This document shows positions 32,403-43,599 of a stretch of 64,000 nucleotides of DNA, one piece after another. The stretch is taken from the NCBI GenBank assembly GCA_004194705.1, contig SADC01000292.1:1-64000 (forward strand), in the 5' to 3' direction. The DNA comes from Ditylenchus dipsaci. Lineage: Eukaryota; Nematoda; Chromadorea; Rhabditida; Anguinidae. The position numbers and the translations under genes are program-made. Each line of letters starts with the position of its first letter. Within the stretch, counting starts at the first letter, position 1. The notes below the pieces were generated by a model. The model was not told the origin of the DNA and made no database searches. It saw only the letters and a list, made by a program, of their open reading frames with translations.

Positions 32403-33089
32403 GAAAGCCTGGAATGTCTTGTTTTGTTTCTTATTGGCCGGTTTGTCGTGAGGTTAACTCAGTGTTTCTAGTGTCTAATTGTCTCTATAATTGCGTAAAG
32501 TTATGGCTTTTGTCTAGGTTGCTGCATTTGGTGTTGACTTGAATTGCGAAATAGTAGTCAGTGAGATGAGTTAGGATCCAAGGGCAGGCTTGCCTCGAAT
32601 CAGTTACAAAAAAGGGTAAACAATTTTGAAAGACTCTATTTTTTCATCAGGAGATGTAAAGCTATCAAAGAAATACGTATTAAAATAGAGGGGAACCGGA
32701 CACTTCTGTCCCGGAAAATTTCTGTCCCGACACTTCTGTCCAATTTCTAATATTTCGGATAATTTGCATATTATCAAAATTCAAGTTTGAAATCTGAGGA
32801 AAATCTAAGGAATAATCAACCGAAGAATACCTATGGAGAAGTAGCCAGAGTGGGACACATAAGAAAGGGTAAGCAAGTGGTTTTAATCCAGAAGGAGGTA
32901 TTAAGGTGGTCGCATTTAGGAGGGAGCACTCGAGAAGAATAACCAGGTTGTTGGCGTCCACGATGAAACTAACTCGTGGTTACACTCAAACCCAATATAG
33001 TGTAGACTTCCAATATATTCCTAGAAGTACTTTTGATCAAATAAAAATGCATACAGAGACTTTTTTGCCCAGCCCAGTGACCGAGACAT

Positions 33090-33508
33090 AATAATAGGTG
33101 TCGACGAAAACTCCGGTCGCGACGAAATTCCGGTCTCGACGAACTTTTGGTCGCGACGAAGGTCGGCCGTGACGAAAATTCCTCGCTCTACTAAATTAAT
33201 ATTTCGCGTACTCTCCTCAAGAGGGGATATCATATCAGGTATACTCTGCAGAGGCAATCCAAGTGGATGGTATCCAGATGGAGGAGAACTAGAGGGGTAC
33301 TCGGCGAGGTACCCAAGTGATTTACCTCAGATAGTGGCGGTTATATTGGTGATACCTAGGTAGTGGTAAAGTCAACTCTCGATAATCCGTCACCTTCGTG
33401 ACACTTTGTTTGGTTTGCTTTAAATAAATAAGGCTAATCCGTCACTCTTGATATCCGTCACCCCACGACCGGTCCAAAGGAGTGACGGATTATCTGAGAG
33501 AGACTGTA
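33090..33508. repeat. GCGACGAAATTCCGG array and CAACTCTCGATAATCC element
   Basis: 33100-33180 holds five CGACGAA-type units. At 33367-33508 GTCAACTCTCGATAATCCGT and ACGGATTATCTGAGAGAGAC are inverted tips of a CAGTCGA-group element with extra ATCCGTCACC copies inside. From 33510 to 33960 no gene was found. Confidence 0.6.
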
Positions 33509-33980
33509 GTAAGGAAAGCTTTCACGCAATATTAAGTCCGGAAATAAAAGAAGCAAGGTCTGCAATTGCATTCCACGTAGTTTGGGCGACTGACCTGCGA
33601 CTCGTTACGAATTGTGACTCGCTACAGTTTTTTCGAGTTGGCGCGTTTAGCGCACAGCGAGTCGCAATTTTACCGTTTGGGCATGCGTTTAGTAACTTTT
33701 CAGGAAGTTCCTTTTTACTGTATATTCTCTATAAGACCCCTCTCTGATAAAGGCGCTCTATGATAAAGCTTCTATATTAATGACTCAATTTCCAAACAAT
33801 TCAGGTTAGTCTTTTATTGATTTGCGTTATGATTGCGTCAGCGAATATTTACATTCAATAATTACCTTGGTCCTCCTGTTTTCCCCCTGTTGTTTTTTTC
33901 ACAATTTTTTTTACTTTAGTCACTAATACCCTATTTCTTAACACTTAATTTGATTCTGTATAATCAAAAAGCTTCAAAAC

Positions 33981-34169
33981 CAGGGTTCGTAATTTTCCTT
34001 TTTAAAAAGATTTGTCCTTTTATTTGGGACCAAAATCTTTTTTATTTTGAAACTTTTTAGTAAAAGTCTTTTTTTCGCGCTCCAAAATAGCAATAAGCAC
34101 TGGATAAAATGAAATAAATCTTTTTTTACCCAAATGTCTTTTTTTTGAAATTTTTCATTAAGAACCCTG
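33981..34169. mobile_element. 189-bp hAT-type MITE, TSD TTCAAAAC
   Basis: TTCAAAAC lies at 33973-33980 and 34170-34177. The ends are CAGGGTTCGTAA and TTAAGAACCCTG. The body matches the interrupted element 21224-22310 (AAATAGCAATAAGCACTGGA in inverse). It is inserted at the edge of a foldback that extends to about 34620. Confidence 0.92.
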
Positions 34170-34177
34170 TTCAAAAC

Positions 34178-34620
34178 GGACAATACTTTTTTTTTGGCGC
34201 AAAAACACTTGTTTCTGGCGCAAATTTTTGTTTTGCTTATTTAGATTGAAAATTTTAAACTTTTTTGAAATGTTTCAACATAATCATGTAGCCTGGCTCT
34301 TCTAGTTTCTGATAAGGTATCATATATTGTTATCATCTATGAAAAATATTATACAGAAAGGTAAAAGTATGAACCAATCAGAGCAACAATTTCGTTCATG
34401 TAATACCTTTTTGTATAATATTTTTCATAGATGATGCAATCAATAATACCTTATCAGAAACTAGAAGAGCAGGGCTACATGATGATGTTGAAACGTTTCA
34501 AAAAAGTTCAAAATTTTCAATCTAATTACGCAAAACAAAAATTTGCCGCTAAAAAAAAGTGGATTTGCGCCAAAAAAAAAAAGTATTTTCCGTTCAAAAC
34601 GCAATCAAAAAATCTATTTC
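34178..34620. mobile_element. Foldback with TAGTTTCTGATAAGGTAT arms
   Basis: ACTTTTTTTTTGGCGC, TTTTGAAATGTTTCAACAT, GCTCTTCTAGTTTCTGATAA and CATCTATGAAAAATATTATA on the left are mirrored on the right up to GTATTTTCCGTTCAAAAC. Arms are about 200 bp. A B-box-like GGTTCGAATCTC occurs just outside, at about 34646. Confidence 0.75.
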
Positions 34621-34975
34621 TGCAGGTTTTTTTAAAAGTCATAGGTTCGAATCTCGGTGGTAAGCAAACATGATTTTTTTCTTGACTAGAATAGGTTTTA
34701 TAGGTACAGTAGGCCTCAGGATGATTAGGAAAACCACATTGGACCTTCCCTAAACAGGTATCCACCTCAAGAATCGAAATTTTGAATTAGCTGAATGAAA
34801 TAAAAAAGCATGAGCATCGTATTAAGAGTTGGGCAACGGTAATATTACCGATCATAATCTAGATTATGACCGAATAATGAAAATCGGTCATAATCTTTTT
34901 GGCTTTACTGGAGAACGGGTACCAATTTTTCGCCTTGGTCCCTTTGTTATTTTTGCCCGTTTTCGTCGATCCCAG

Positions 34976-35155
34976 AATGCAGTGTCGATTGGGAGTGGTC
35001 CTGCTGATCTCAAAAGTCTTGTTCCGTCGCTCAACTCTTTTGGACAGATCAAGTGTAGGTTTTCCTGCAACTTTTAGTGGTTTGATTAATGTTTTACAGC
35101 AGATTACCTGAGCCTGGAAGTTGCTAGGAAGAAGTTCCAGAATTCGCTTCGTTAG
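34976..35155 (+). pseudogene. Two-exon 3' gene fragment, unrecognised
   Basis: After a possible acceptor GATCCCAG, the frame SIGSGPADLKSLVPSLNSFG runs to donor AAGT|GTAGGT. A 45-base intron ends TTTTACAG, and the second exon gives DYLSLEVARKKFQNSLR and a stop at 35153-35155. The join is in phase. Upstream sequence is the repeated CCTTGGTCCCTTTGTT text, so only the last two exons remain. No family is recognised and no nearby AATAAA was seen. From 35156 to 35643 no further gene is evident. Confidence 0.4.
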
Positions 35156-35652
35156 AATCTTCCATGTGCAAGTAATTTTTGTAACTTTATTTTCTCGACA
35201 TCTATTGTTTATTACTCTGTGTACTGCGAGGTCGACCTTGGTCGCTGATTAGATAAAGCTTGTTTTTTTGTGAATTGGTGTGTTCCTATCGGTTTTAATT
35301 AGAATTGTGTTGTAATAGCTGGGGCGTGTGCGTTCTCCACTTTTTTTGTCTTAAAGAAAATTCAAGTCCTCGCGAAGCCAAATCCTTACGAGCAAGTCCT
35401 TACGAAATTTCCTAAGTTTGTGAATCGAGCCTAGGGTGTTCTAAAATCGCCTAAACATTGAGAAATAGTGTATAAGTTGCTTCCTGCCCGCCCGGTTGAA
35501 TTGATTTTGGTGATTACAAATGATTAGCCCATTTCCAATCGGGCCTTCGATCAGTGCTTGTGGACAAAAATTTTCATACGCAATATGACTGCGACGCAGC
35601 GACTGCGACTGAGATCTAGGAAATCATGCAGAATGAGATATATGTACTTAAA

Positions 35653-37565
35653 GGACAAAGCTTTCTTCGGAGTAAAAAGACTTTTATTTGCGCAAAAAGA
35701 CTTTTTTTGGGTCAAAAGACTTTTTTTTGGGTCAAAAAGACTTTTTTTGAATCAAATATTTTTGGTTCAAAAGACTTTTTTTTTGGGTAAAAAAATTTTT
35801 TTTTGGTCAAAAAGACTTTTTTCCGAATCAGATATTTTTTGGTTCAAAAAGACTTTTTTTTGGGGCAAAAAAAAAACTTTTTTTTGGAGCAAATTGGCTT
35901 TTTTTTTTTTGGTGCAAATTTTTTAGTTGTAATTCTGCATTCCCTTCATTTTTCTAACGGGCGACGGTAAATTCATCTACAGTAAATTCATATACAAGGT
36001 TTCAAATCCCTGTGGAGGTGATTTATTTTATCAGAATGTTTGAATCCTAGTGGTCATGAATCATTTTTATACTCTTGGCACTTTGAAGGTCCAAGCCCCA
36101 AAATTTGGATGGGTACTTCGATAGGTGGATCACCACCTAGACGACCTGAAAAGTTAATCAAATTAGAAAAAAATTAGTCCTATAATACGTGAGATATTGT
36201 GAGAAATTATGTTTGATAGGACAAAGAGTGCGATTTTACCCATCCGGACCGTAAAACCGGGGTTAGTACCTTGGGCTCAGGTGGATATCCACCTGGGCCC
36301 GTAGCTGGCTTGTGAAATTAAAGTTTGTTAAAAATCAAAAATAAATCATCTTTTCCTCACCCAAAATTCTGTGGGTAAGTAGGTTGAACAGGATGAAAAT
36401 TGCAAACTTCGCTACCCAAATCCAAAACCCTGGGTGGTATCGCATGGTCAGGGAGATATTCATCTAAATAAGATTTTTTCAAATCGAAAATAAACCACTT
36501 ATTGTGATATAAAATATTGTACAGAATTGGGTTTGATAATACTGAAATTGTTATTTTTGCTATCAAAATAAAAAAAAACATAGGGTGGGCACATCCTGGC
36601 GATGTGGACATCCACGTGGATGACCTGAAAATGCAAAAGTTCGTCAACAACCTATCCTATCATGTACAAAAAGCTATGGGAAAACCTGTTTGACAGGACC
36701 AAAGTGCATTTTTACCCACCCCAACCGCAGAACATGGGGTAGGTACCACCTGGTCAGGTGGATATCCACCTGGATGGTCTGAAAATAATTTTTGAAATAT
36801 TTAAGAAAAACCCCATTGTTATTACCTAAATTGAGATTCCCCTACGCGGAGAGAAATGCCTTGGGTATTCTTCGGTTAGGTGGATATCCACCTGCTGCCC
36901 GATAAAAATGAAACTCCGCCAAAGTCAAAAACAATCCACTTTTATTGTGTGTGGGGTCATGTTTGACAGGTGGTACCCAGGTATAGGGGTCCGGGTGGCT
37001 ACAAATATATTTGGTCCTGTCCAACAGAATTGCTAGCAAGGTTTAACATACGTCTAAATTAAAATAAAAAATCTTTTTTAGGCCAGCCAGATGGATATCC
37101 ACATGTCCGAAGGTACCCGCTCGGATTTCGGGGTTCAGGGTTTCCCTGCAACTAAGGCTTGCCTAAGTTTGTAAAAAGGACTATAAAAGTGGCTTTAAGA
37201 CATAGTTCCAAATATCGAGGCCAATGAGTGTCCTTGAAAAGTGATGCTTCTATCGGATTCGAACATTCTGATAAAATGGATTACCTCCACAGGGATTTTG
37301 AACCTTGTTATGAATTTACTGTAGATGAATTTACCGTCGCCCGTTAGAAAATGAAAGTGAATGCAGAATTACAACTAAAAAAATTGCACCAAAAAAGCCA
37401 ATTTGCTCCAAAAAAAGTCCTTTTGCCCCAAAAAAAGTTTCTTTGACCCAAAAAAAGTCTTTTGACCCAAAAAAAAGTCTTTTTGCTCCAAATAAAATTT
37501 GACCGAAAAAAAAGTCTTTTTGCTCCAAAAAAAAAGTCTTTTTGCTCCAGAAAAAAGCGTTGTCC
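35653..37565. mobile_element. 1.9-kb foldback, 9-bp TSD GTACTTAAA, GYPPG satellite cargo
   Basis: GTACTTAAA lies at 35644-35652 and 37566-37574. The tips are GGACAAAGC and GCGTTGTCC. Both arms consist of AAAAAGACTTTTTTTGGGTC-type units in opposite orientation (35670-35930, 37375-37555). Inner arms share AACGGGCGACGGTAAATTCA and CCCTGTGGAGGTGATTTATT. The loop (36090-37145) is the GYPPG satellite. A 9-bp duplication with long repeat-filled termini is Mutator-like; an 8-bp duplication with one mismatched tip base is the alternative. Confidence 0.85.
36090..37145. repeat. GYPPG satellite array, second locus
   Basis: Five to six units of about 160-190 bp occur here with the core GGTGGATATCCACCTGG and words GGTACCACCTGG, TTTGATAGGACAAAG and ATTTTACCCACCC. 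It is the same family as 17030-17960. Here most cores read through on the minus strand with interruptions. It is entirely inside the 35653-37565 foldback. Confidence 0.75.
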
Positions 37566-37574
37566 GTACTTAAA

Positions 37575-38402
37575 GGGCCATTGCCACCTGTTTTGAATTT
37601 CCCCCGCCAATTCAAATTTTGTTGCCTAATCATTCAACTTCTGAACGGATTTTCAACTTGGTTTCTTACAAAAACAAGGCCTAGAATATAATTTTAGGTA
37701 TAGTTTTGTTCGAAACCGAGTTGAAAATTCATACGTAAATCCAACGATAAAGAAAAAAAATTTGGGCAGGAGTACACTATTTGGTGCAGCCCAAAAATGA
37801 GTTTTTTCAAGGTCTAAGTATTTTTTAGGCCGTTTAAAATAACAGAAACGGCGAAAAGGTGTTGGAAGGACATTTTTCGAAAAAAAAAATTCGATTGCCT
37901 TGGTCCCTGTGGTTTTTAGTCAATTTTTGCGTTGGTCCCCCTATGATTTTCAGATTTTGGTTCACTTTGGCTGGGCAAAACAGTCTCTATATACATTTTT
38001 GATCAAAAATCTTGCTCGGAATTATGTCTAAGGTAAGTGAGTGCGCGCATGTCTAACTCTTTGAACCAAATCAGGTAATGTAACACTCTCCCATTAAAGG
38101 ATGATGACTCGAAAGAGTACATTGAAAGACGAAAGAGAGTGTTCCCCGCCAATTCAAATTTTGCACATGCCACTGCGCGCAAAAACCATGGTCCTTTAAA
38201 AAGACCATACTTTTTGATGCAAATGAGAATTTGACAAATTCAAATGCGAGCGGACACTACTCTTTCGCCTCTTACTGGACTCTTTTGAGTCGCTTGAAAT
38301 AACTCCAAAGAGTAGAGTGCGGGACGAAAGAGAAGTGTCTCGCTCGCATTTGAATTTGCCAAATTTTCATTTGCATCAACAAGTATGGTTCTTTAACATA
38401 CA
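37575..38402. repeat. CCGCCAATTCAAA-family MITEs
   Basis: 37575-37790 is a degenerate palindromic copy (GGGCCATTGCCACC, CCCCCGCCAATTCAAATT, ACTTGGTTTCTTACAAAA). 38087-38402 holds further palindromic units with GAAAGAGAGTGTTCCCCGCC, ACTCTTTTGAGTCGC and GGTCCTTTAA, related to 24689-24888. No gene was seen. Confidence 0.7.
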
Positions 38403-38514
38403 CTTATTATAAACAGGCCTCCTCCCAAGGGTGTATGTTTATGAGAAACTCGACTGTACATTAATTACCATAGCCTCTTAATACTCGGACTGTCATGCAT
38501 GACTTTTACGCAAA

Positions 38515-38765
38515 TTGACTCAGAATTTCACGCTGAACACGATGGCATTTTTAGTTGTTTTCAAAAAATGCGAAAAATGAAAAATCTGATTTTCGAATTT
38601 TGCCTTGGTCTCTTCTTCTGTTGAAAATATCCGAAATCTAAAACATGAAGGGGGACAAGGCAAAATTCGAAAATCAAAATTTCCATTTTAAAATTTCCAT
38701 AAAAAAAAGACCATCGTGTTCAGCGTGAAATTCTGAGTCAGCTTGCGCAAAAGTCACGTATGACA
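38515..38765. mobile_element. Palindromic unit with CACGCTGAACACGATGG arms
   Basis: GACTCAGAATTTCACGCTGA and its exact inverse bound the unit, with CAAATTGACTC/GAGTCAGCTTG outside and TTTTGCCTTGGTCTC words at the centre. The word GAACACGATGG also occurs at 45676 and, as CTGAACACGA, at 46372. Confidence 0.75.
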
Positions 38766-38778
38766 GTCCAAGTGTTAA

Positions 38779-40930
38779 TGGCTCATTTATAAACGTTGTC
38801 GTTGTCGTCGTCGTTGTCGTTGGAATATTTTTTTTTATAAAACCCTTTTTTTCGCCAACGACGACGACAACGACAACGACGACCTATTTATAAAAAATCC
38901 AACGACAACGCCAACGACAACGACGACGCCAAGGACAACGACATTTTTTATTCAAAATTGGACAAATTTCGCATTTTTAGTCGAGCTTTCGAGTGAAAAC
39001 GTGTGGAGAATATAGTTAATCCTTAAAATTCTGACAATTCTGACTTAAAATGCAAAATTTGTCTGATTTGGAAGAAAAATTTTCTGTTGTCGTTGGCCAC
39101 AGCCCCTTAAAATTTAAATCATAATCACTTTCAAAACAGCAAAACGCCAAGAGTTTTTGAAAAAAAAAACTTTTTTTCAACATGTTTTTTTAAATTTTTA
39201 AATTTTTTGCATAAAAATTTTTAAATTTTTTTTTTGTATTTCCTCTAATTGCCGCCCCGGGGCGGCAATTAGAAGCATGCAATTTTTCAAACTTCAAGTG
39301 GTTCAAAACTCGTCTTTTCATTTACTGTTTGAGCTGTGTAAAAAGTGCCTGTTAGATTTTTGAAATCCTATGGCAATTAGAGGGGGGGGGCAATTAGAGA
39401 AAATACGGTATACGGTATGTTATGCTGTTTTTCTCTACAGTTTTGAAAATATGCAATTAAACGCCTTCATGGCAAAGATTCGCTTTTCAACGACTTTTAC
39501 TATCTCAAAAAGACTCAAAACTCTATCTTTATTCGTCTGAAAACACCAAATTCTATTAAATTAGCGGAGAACAACAATAATGACAACGAGAATGAATAAT
39601 TATTTCTTGATGCAGACAGAGGAACACATTCTTTTTAACGCAGCCTGTTTCTTGAGCGAGCCATCAGCACTTGGACAGAAGAATCGCCTCCAAAACTTCT
39701 TCCTAACAGACGGCGCACCATAACAAAGCTTCCAGAAGACGATTGCATGCATTATCAGACGCTGAAAGCGAAGAAGTAAAAGCTCCACACGCTCCGAACA
39801 AACTCAGGAGAACATCACGTGGGAAATCAGAAAGCCTAACACAAACCTGACCTGAGCATCTCCAGTCTTTCCTTGGCACACTTCATCGACACGATCTGCC
39901 CTACTTTAGCAGACATTTGCTCAGACGAGACACTTCAGCAGACCGCAGAGCTAGTGAATATCTGAAAGACGAACACGTTAAAAATGGTGTGGTAACATCG
40001 AGACAGTATAAGCGGTTGAGGCACTACCTTAGTCAGAAACATCTATCACATAAAAAACTGACCTGTTTGAGTAATCTGTTTTAGATTTTTTTTCACTCTT
40101 TGTGCTTCCACAATAGCCATTGTTGCTTCCACAGTTCTCGGCGCGACAGATTGATTTATTATTTGCTGTTTTCGCACCACCATTGAACCACCTGAAAATA
40201 CAAAAAATATTGGACAACACAAATGACAGACGAAAAGTGCAAATCGACAGTCTTTTCACAATAATCTATATACCAAAGATAGCCCAGACATTCAGCTACA
40301 AGAATAATTGAGCCGATTTTGTAAAGTTGTTATTTTAGAAACTAGAGACCGTTTAAAGTAAACAACTGGTATTTTTCCGAGTAAAATTAGGGTTTTTTGC
40401 GTTTTCTGTCTAACTTTTGCATAAAACACCCCAAATTTGCATTTTTTGCATACCCCTTTGGTACCAAAATGCAACAAATTTACTCCTCTATAAAACCTCG
40501 GCCTCCTTTTTTAAGGTTTGAAAAGTAGCTTGATATATCAGGCCAGTTACAGTTGCAAAACCAGATAAATTTTTTTGGCATATATTCGAAAAAAACATTG
40601 TCATCTCAAAAATTTGCGTGTTTTTGGGCGAGTAATGGCTTTTTTTAATACTCTTGATGTGAAGAACCGTTTGCAAATAAGCTAATGCGATATAAGTAAA
40701 AATAAAATCAGCAACAAACCTCAGGTTACATGGATTACAAGCTTCAACATTTCAGTCAATTTTCAAATTTTTTCTATTTGGCGCGAAAACTCAAAAGTGA
40801 TTATGTTTTTGAATTTTAAGGGGCTGTGTAGCGTTGTCGTTGGATTTTTTATAAATATGTTGTCGTTGTCGTTGGCGTAAAAATGCCTTTATAAAACATT
40901 TTTCCAACGACAACGTTTATAAATGAGCCA
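38779..40930. mobile_element. 2.15-kb foldback, TAA duplication, prohibitin-like cargo
   Basis: TAA lies at 38776-38778 and 40931-40933. The tips TGGCTCATTTATAAACGTTG and CAACGTTTATAAATGAGCCA are perfect inverted repeats. Arms contain (CGTTGT/ACGACA)n, then CCACAGCCCCTTAAAATTT and AAAACGCCAA, which mirror 40780-40850. A 3-bp TAA duplication suggests PIF/Harbinger. The loop (about 39095-40835) is homologous, in opposite orientation, to 48145-49925 and holds the prohibitin-like exons at 39529-40191. Confidence 0.8.
39529..40191 (-). pseudogene. Prohibitin-2-like exons, decayed copy 1
   Basis: Exon-like parts on the minus strand are 40063-40191 (acceptor TATTTTCAG, donor CAG|GTCAGT), 39852-39961 (acceptor CTTTCAG, donor CAG|GTCAGG) and a last part from about 39770 down. 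The first reads SVAPRTVEATMAIVEAQR, the second GQIVSMKCAKERLEML, which resembles the prohibitin-2 segment ahead of its LRKIRAAQ motif. The third is scrambled. Frames do not join cleanly. AATAAA is near 39529-39534. The 500-600 bp intron upstream and the flanking arms match the better preserved copy at 48775, which is why I assign it to the same family. On protein similarity alone the call would be weak. Confidence 0.45.
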
Positions 40931-41214
40931 TAAAGCAACTACCCTAATTTCCCGCGTATAACCCGCACCACTCAGATAACCGCACCCATAGATAACCGCA
41001 CTCTCGCAAGTTCGACTCCACCCAAGTGATATTTATATTTTTTCATGTGTCTAGTGTTTTATTGTTATGTCTTCATTTTTTTCTCATGCTTTACTCATTT
41101 TTTCTTGAATAACAGTCATAAACTAGTTGATGTGAGACGGGTTAGAACGGGTAGGGGAATGCTGTGGTACCTCTCTTAATTGGGTATCCACCTCCAGAAT
41201 CTAAAATGTTTGGA

Positions 41215-41395
41215 TGTCCGGAAAATGTCCGGACTTTTCAACTTGGTTTCTAACAAGACTATACTGAAATTAAATTCCAGGCCCTGTTTTGTTAGAAACC
41301 AACTTGAAAAATCCGTACAGCAGTTCAATGATTAGGGAAAATATTTGAATTGGCGAGGGACAATCGCTGCGCGCAAAAATCATGGTCCTTTAAGA
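41215..41395. mobile_element. CCGCCAATTCAAA-family MITE, degenerate
   Basis: TTTTCAACTTGGTTTCTAAC and GTTAGAAACCAACTTGAAAA mirror each other. The right part ends GAATTGGCGAGGGAC and GGTCCTTTAA. The left outer part is lost. From 40935 to 41200 no gene was seen. Confidence 0.7.
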
Positions 41396-41704
41396 CCAAC
41401 AAACTGTTTTCACTAACCAATCTCAATACCCTGAGTAGTTATCCACTCCAAGGTGAATGATCTTGAACTTTCGGGAATCAGGCAAACGTTATGCAAGTTT
41501 CGAACTTAAGAGAAAGTAATGTGACTGAAGAAGGACAATATTACGTAAATGACACTATTTTGATTTATCAGAAGAATTCGTAAATGCGATGAACAATCTA
41601 GATGTATTTCGGGTTGATGTATTTCGGTAGTTTTGATAAATATGATATTTGAATAAAAGTGCATATTGAAAGTAGTCAAAAACTCTTTAACAGCTTTAAG
41701 CTGG

Positions 41705-41865
41705 AGACCCAATGGGAGCCGCACCTCCGCACTCCCGCAAATATTCACTCCCGCGGTGCGGCGCCAGCGTGTACACAATCAGGCGACACATTTTTAGAGC
41801 CGCACTCCAGCGCTCTTTCATTCTGAGTGAGGCGATTTTTTATTCGGAGTGCGGCGCATCATCGT
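41705..41865. repeat. CCGCACTCC-rich repeat
   Basis: GCCGCACTCC, CTCCCGC and GTGCGGCGC words repeat on both strands. A related stretch lies at 44270-44470. These look like arms of a decayed element; tips were not fixed. Confidence 0.5.
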
Positions 41866-42274
41866 TGTTTCATTTTTTTATGCTTTTTTCGGCGCTCAAA
41901 TTATTTTTGAGTACAACTTTTCCGCTTGTGGATCCTAACTGAAACTTTTTAAGACTAAGGCTACGATCTAAAAATTTTCGGAAAATGGGAAATTTTTCAA
42001 AGTAACACAGAAAACCACCCTATCTCACCTAAAATCATGTGCTGAACACAGTTTGTCAATACCAAAATAGTGATTTCACTAGCCACAACACCTGTAATGG
42101 GGTAGATACTTATTCCGAGGGAGCATCTGCCTACAAATCCCGAAAATATCAGTTTTAATATGGGATTGCAAACCATGATTTTCTCAATTTTGGTGACTCA
42201 AACTATGAAACCTAGGATAGGTACCCATGGTTCAGGTGGATATCAAGCTGGATGGCTAAAAATGAAATTTTAGT

Positions 42275-43047
42275 CAATTTTTTTACGTTTTTCATGCTCC
42301 AAAACCTGTTTTCTGGACTAAATCGGACATGCTGAAGATGGTTTGATAGTGGTAAAATGCCGTTTTGTATGGTATTTTTAGTTTTGGGCAATAATTAATT
42401 TCGCTAAAATCAATTATTGCCTGAAACTCAAAAAATACTCGAGAAAATGGCATTTTATCTACATCAAACCATCTTCAGCGTGCCCGAATTAGTCCAGAAA
42501 ACAGGTTTTGGAACCAAAAAACGTGAAAAAAAAAATTGATCCAAGTGGACGACCACTTGGTTTTAATGGTCCAGACTCTAGAGAAGGTACCAGGTGGTTA
42601 CCCTGCTCACCCTGAGTCACTGGTCTTTCACAGAATAGTTTATAATTGTTATTCAAGAAACAATAATGTCTGTTACCACCAGGATTTGAGCCTGCAACCT
42701 CAAAAAGCGATCCTGAGAATCCATGCACTAAACCAAGTGGTCGACCACTTGGATCAAAAATTTTTTTTTACGTTTTCGGGTTACAAAAAAAATTTTCTGC
42801 ACTAATTCGATCATGCTGAAGATGGTTTGACAGTGGTAAAATCACGTTTTATCAAGAAATTTTTAATTTATCGCTAACGATTGATTTTGATAAATCAAGA
42901 ATTAGCAATAACTTAAAAATTTCTCGATAAAACGTGATTTTACCACTGTCAAACCATCTTCAGCATGCTCGAATAAGTGCAGAAAAATTGTTTTGTAACC
43001 TGAAAACGTAAAAATTTTTTTGATCCAAGTTGTCGACCACTTGGTTT
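42275..43047. mobile_element. Two adjacent AAGTGG palindromic MITEs
   Basis: Copy one (about 42275-42562) lacks its left tip and ends CCAAGTGGACGACCACTTGG. Copy two (42731-43047) is complete, from AACCAAGTGGTCGACCACTT to CGACCACTTGGTT, with arms GATGGTTTGACAGTGGTAAA and their inverse around TTGATAAATCAAGAA. Copy two lies next to the hAT-type MITE at 43053. Confidence 0.88.
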
Positions 43048-43052
43048 GCTAC

Positions 43053-43357
43053 CAGTCATGTATAAATCTCCGGCTCTGGCTCTTGCTCCGCTCTGGCTCC
43101 GAGCAGGAGCAAGAGCCGGAGCAAATTTTGGAAACTTAAGAGCCCAGAGCAAGAGCAGGAGCAAATTGTTCAAAGTCGAGAGCCCGGAGCAAGAGCGGAG
43201 CAAAAATTTTCAAATGAGGATCTCGGAGCCAAATCCGGAGCATATTTGTTCAAATGAAGAGCTCGGAGTCAGATTCAGAGCAAATTTCAGAGCAAATTTT
43301 CAAAGTGGATAGCCCGGAGCAAGAGCAGGAGCGAAAAATCTCAAAAATACATCACTG
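43053..43357. mobile_element. 305-bp hAT-type MITE, TSD TTTGCTAC
   Basis: TTTGCTAC lies at 43045-43052 and 43358-43365. Tips are CAGTCATGTATAAATC and GATTTTTGA-type inverse ending ATACATCACTG. The inside is a GGAGCAAGAGCCGGAGCAAA tandem repeat whose first units are in the opposite orientation (GGCTCTTGCTCC). A left-truncated relative ends at about 54632 (ATACATCACTG). Confidence 0.9.
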
Positions 43358-43439
43358 TTTGCTACTACCTGGTCTAAATTGGGGAGAGGTTGCCGTCACC
43401 GAGGTTACTGGTTCGAGCCTCACTAAGTATTAACTTTAT

Positions 43440-43520
43440 TTTTTACTTCCATTTTTAGGCCATCCAGGTGGACACCCACCTGACCAGGAGGTACCTACCC
43501 AGGAATTGGGGTTAGGATGG
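43440..43520 (+). repeat. Single GYPPG satellite unit
   Basis: TTCCATTTTTAG is followed by GGCCATCCAGGTGGACACCC, which reads GHPGGHPPDQEVPTQELG. It is one exon-like unit of the satellite found at 17 and 36 kb, outside any placed foldback. Confidence 0.65.
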
Positions 43521-43599
43521 GGGATATCCAAGTGGACCACCCGAAAATTCAGGAGCCGATAAGACTTATTAACAATTTTTTATTCATACTTATTTTAGC

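Noticed and set aside
35660..35930. Hydrophobic frame with repeated KRLFFGSKR
   Set aside because: Produced by the AAAAAGACTTTTTTTGGG tandem arm of the 35653-37565 foldback.
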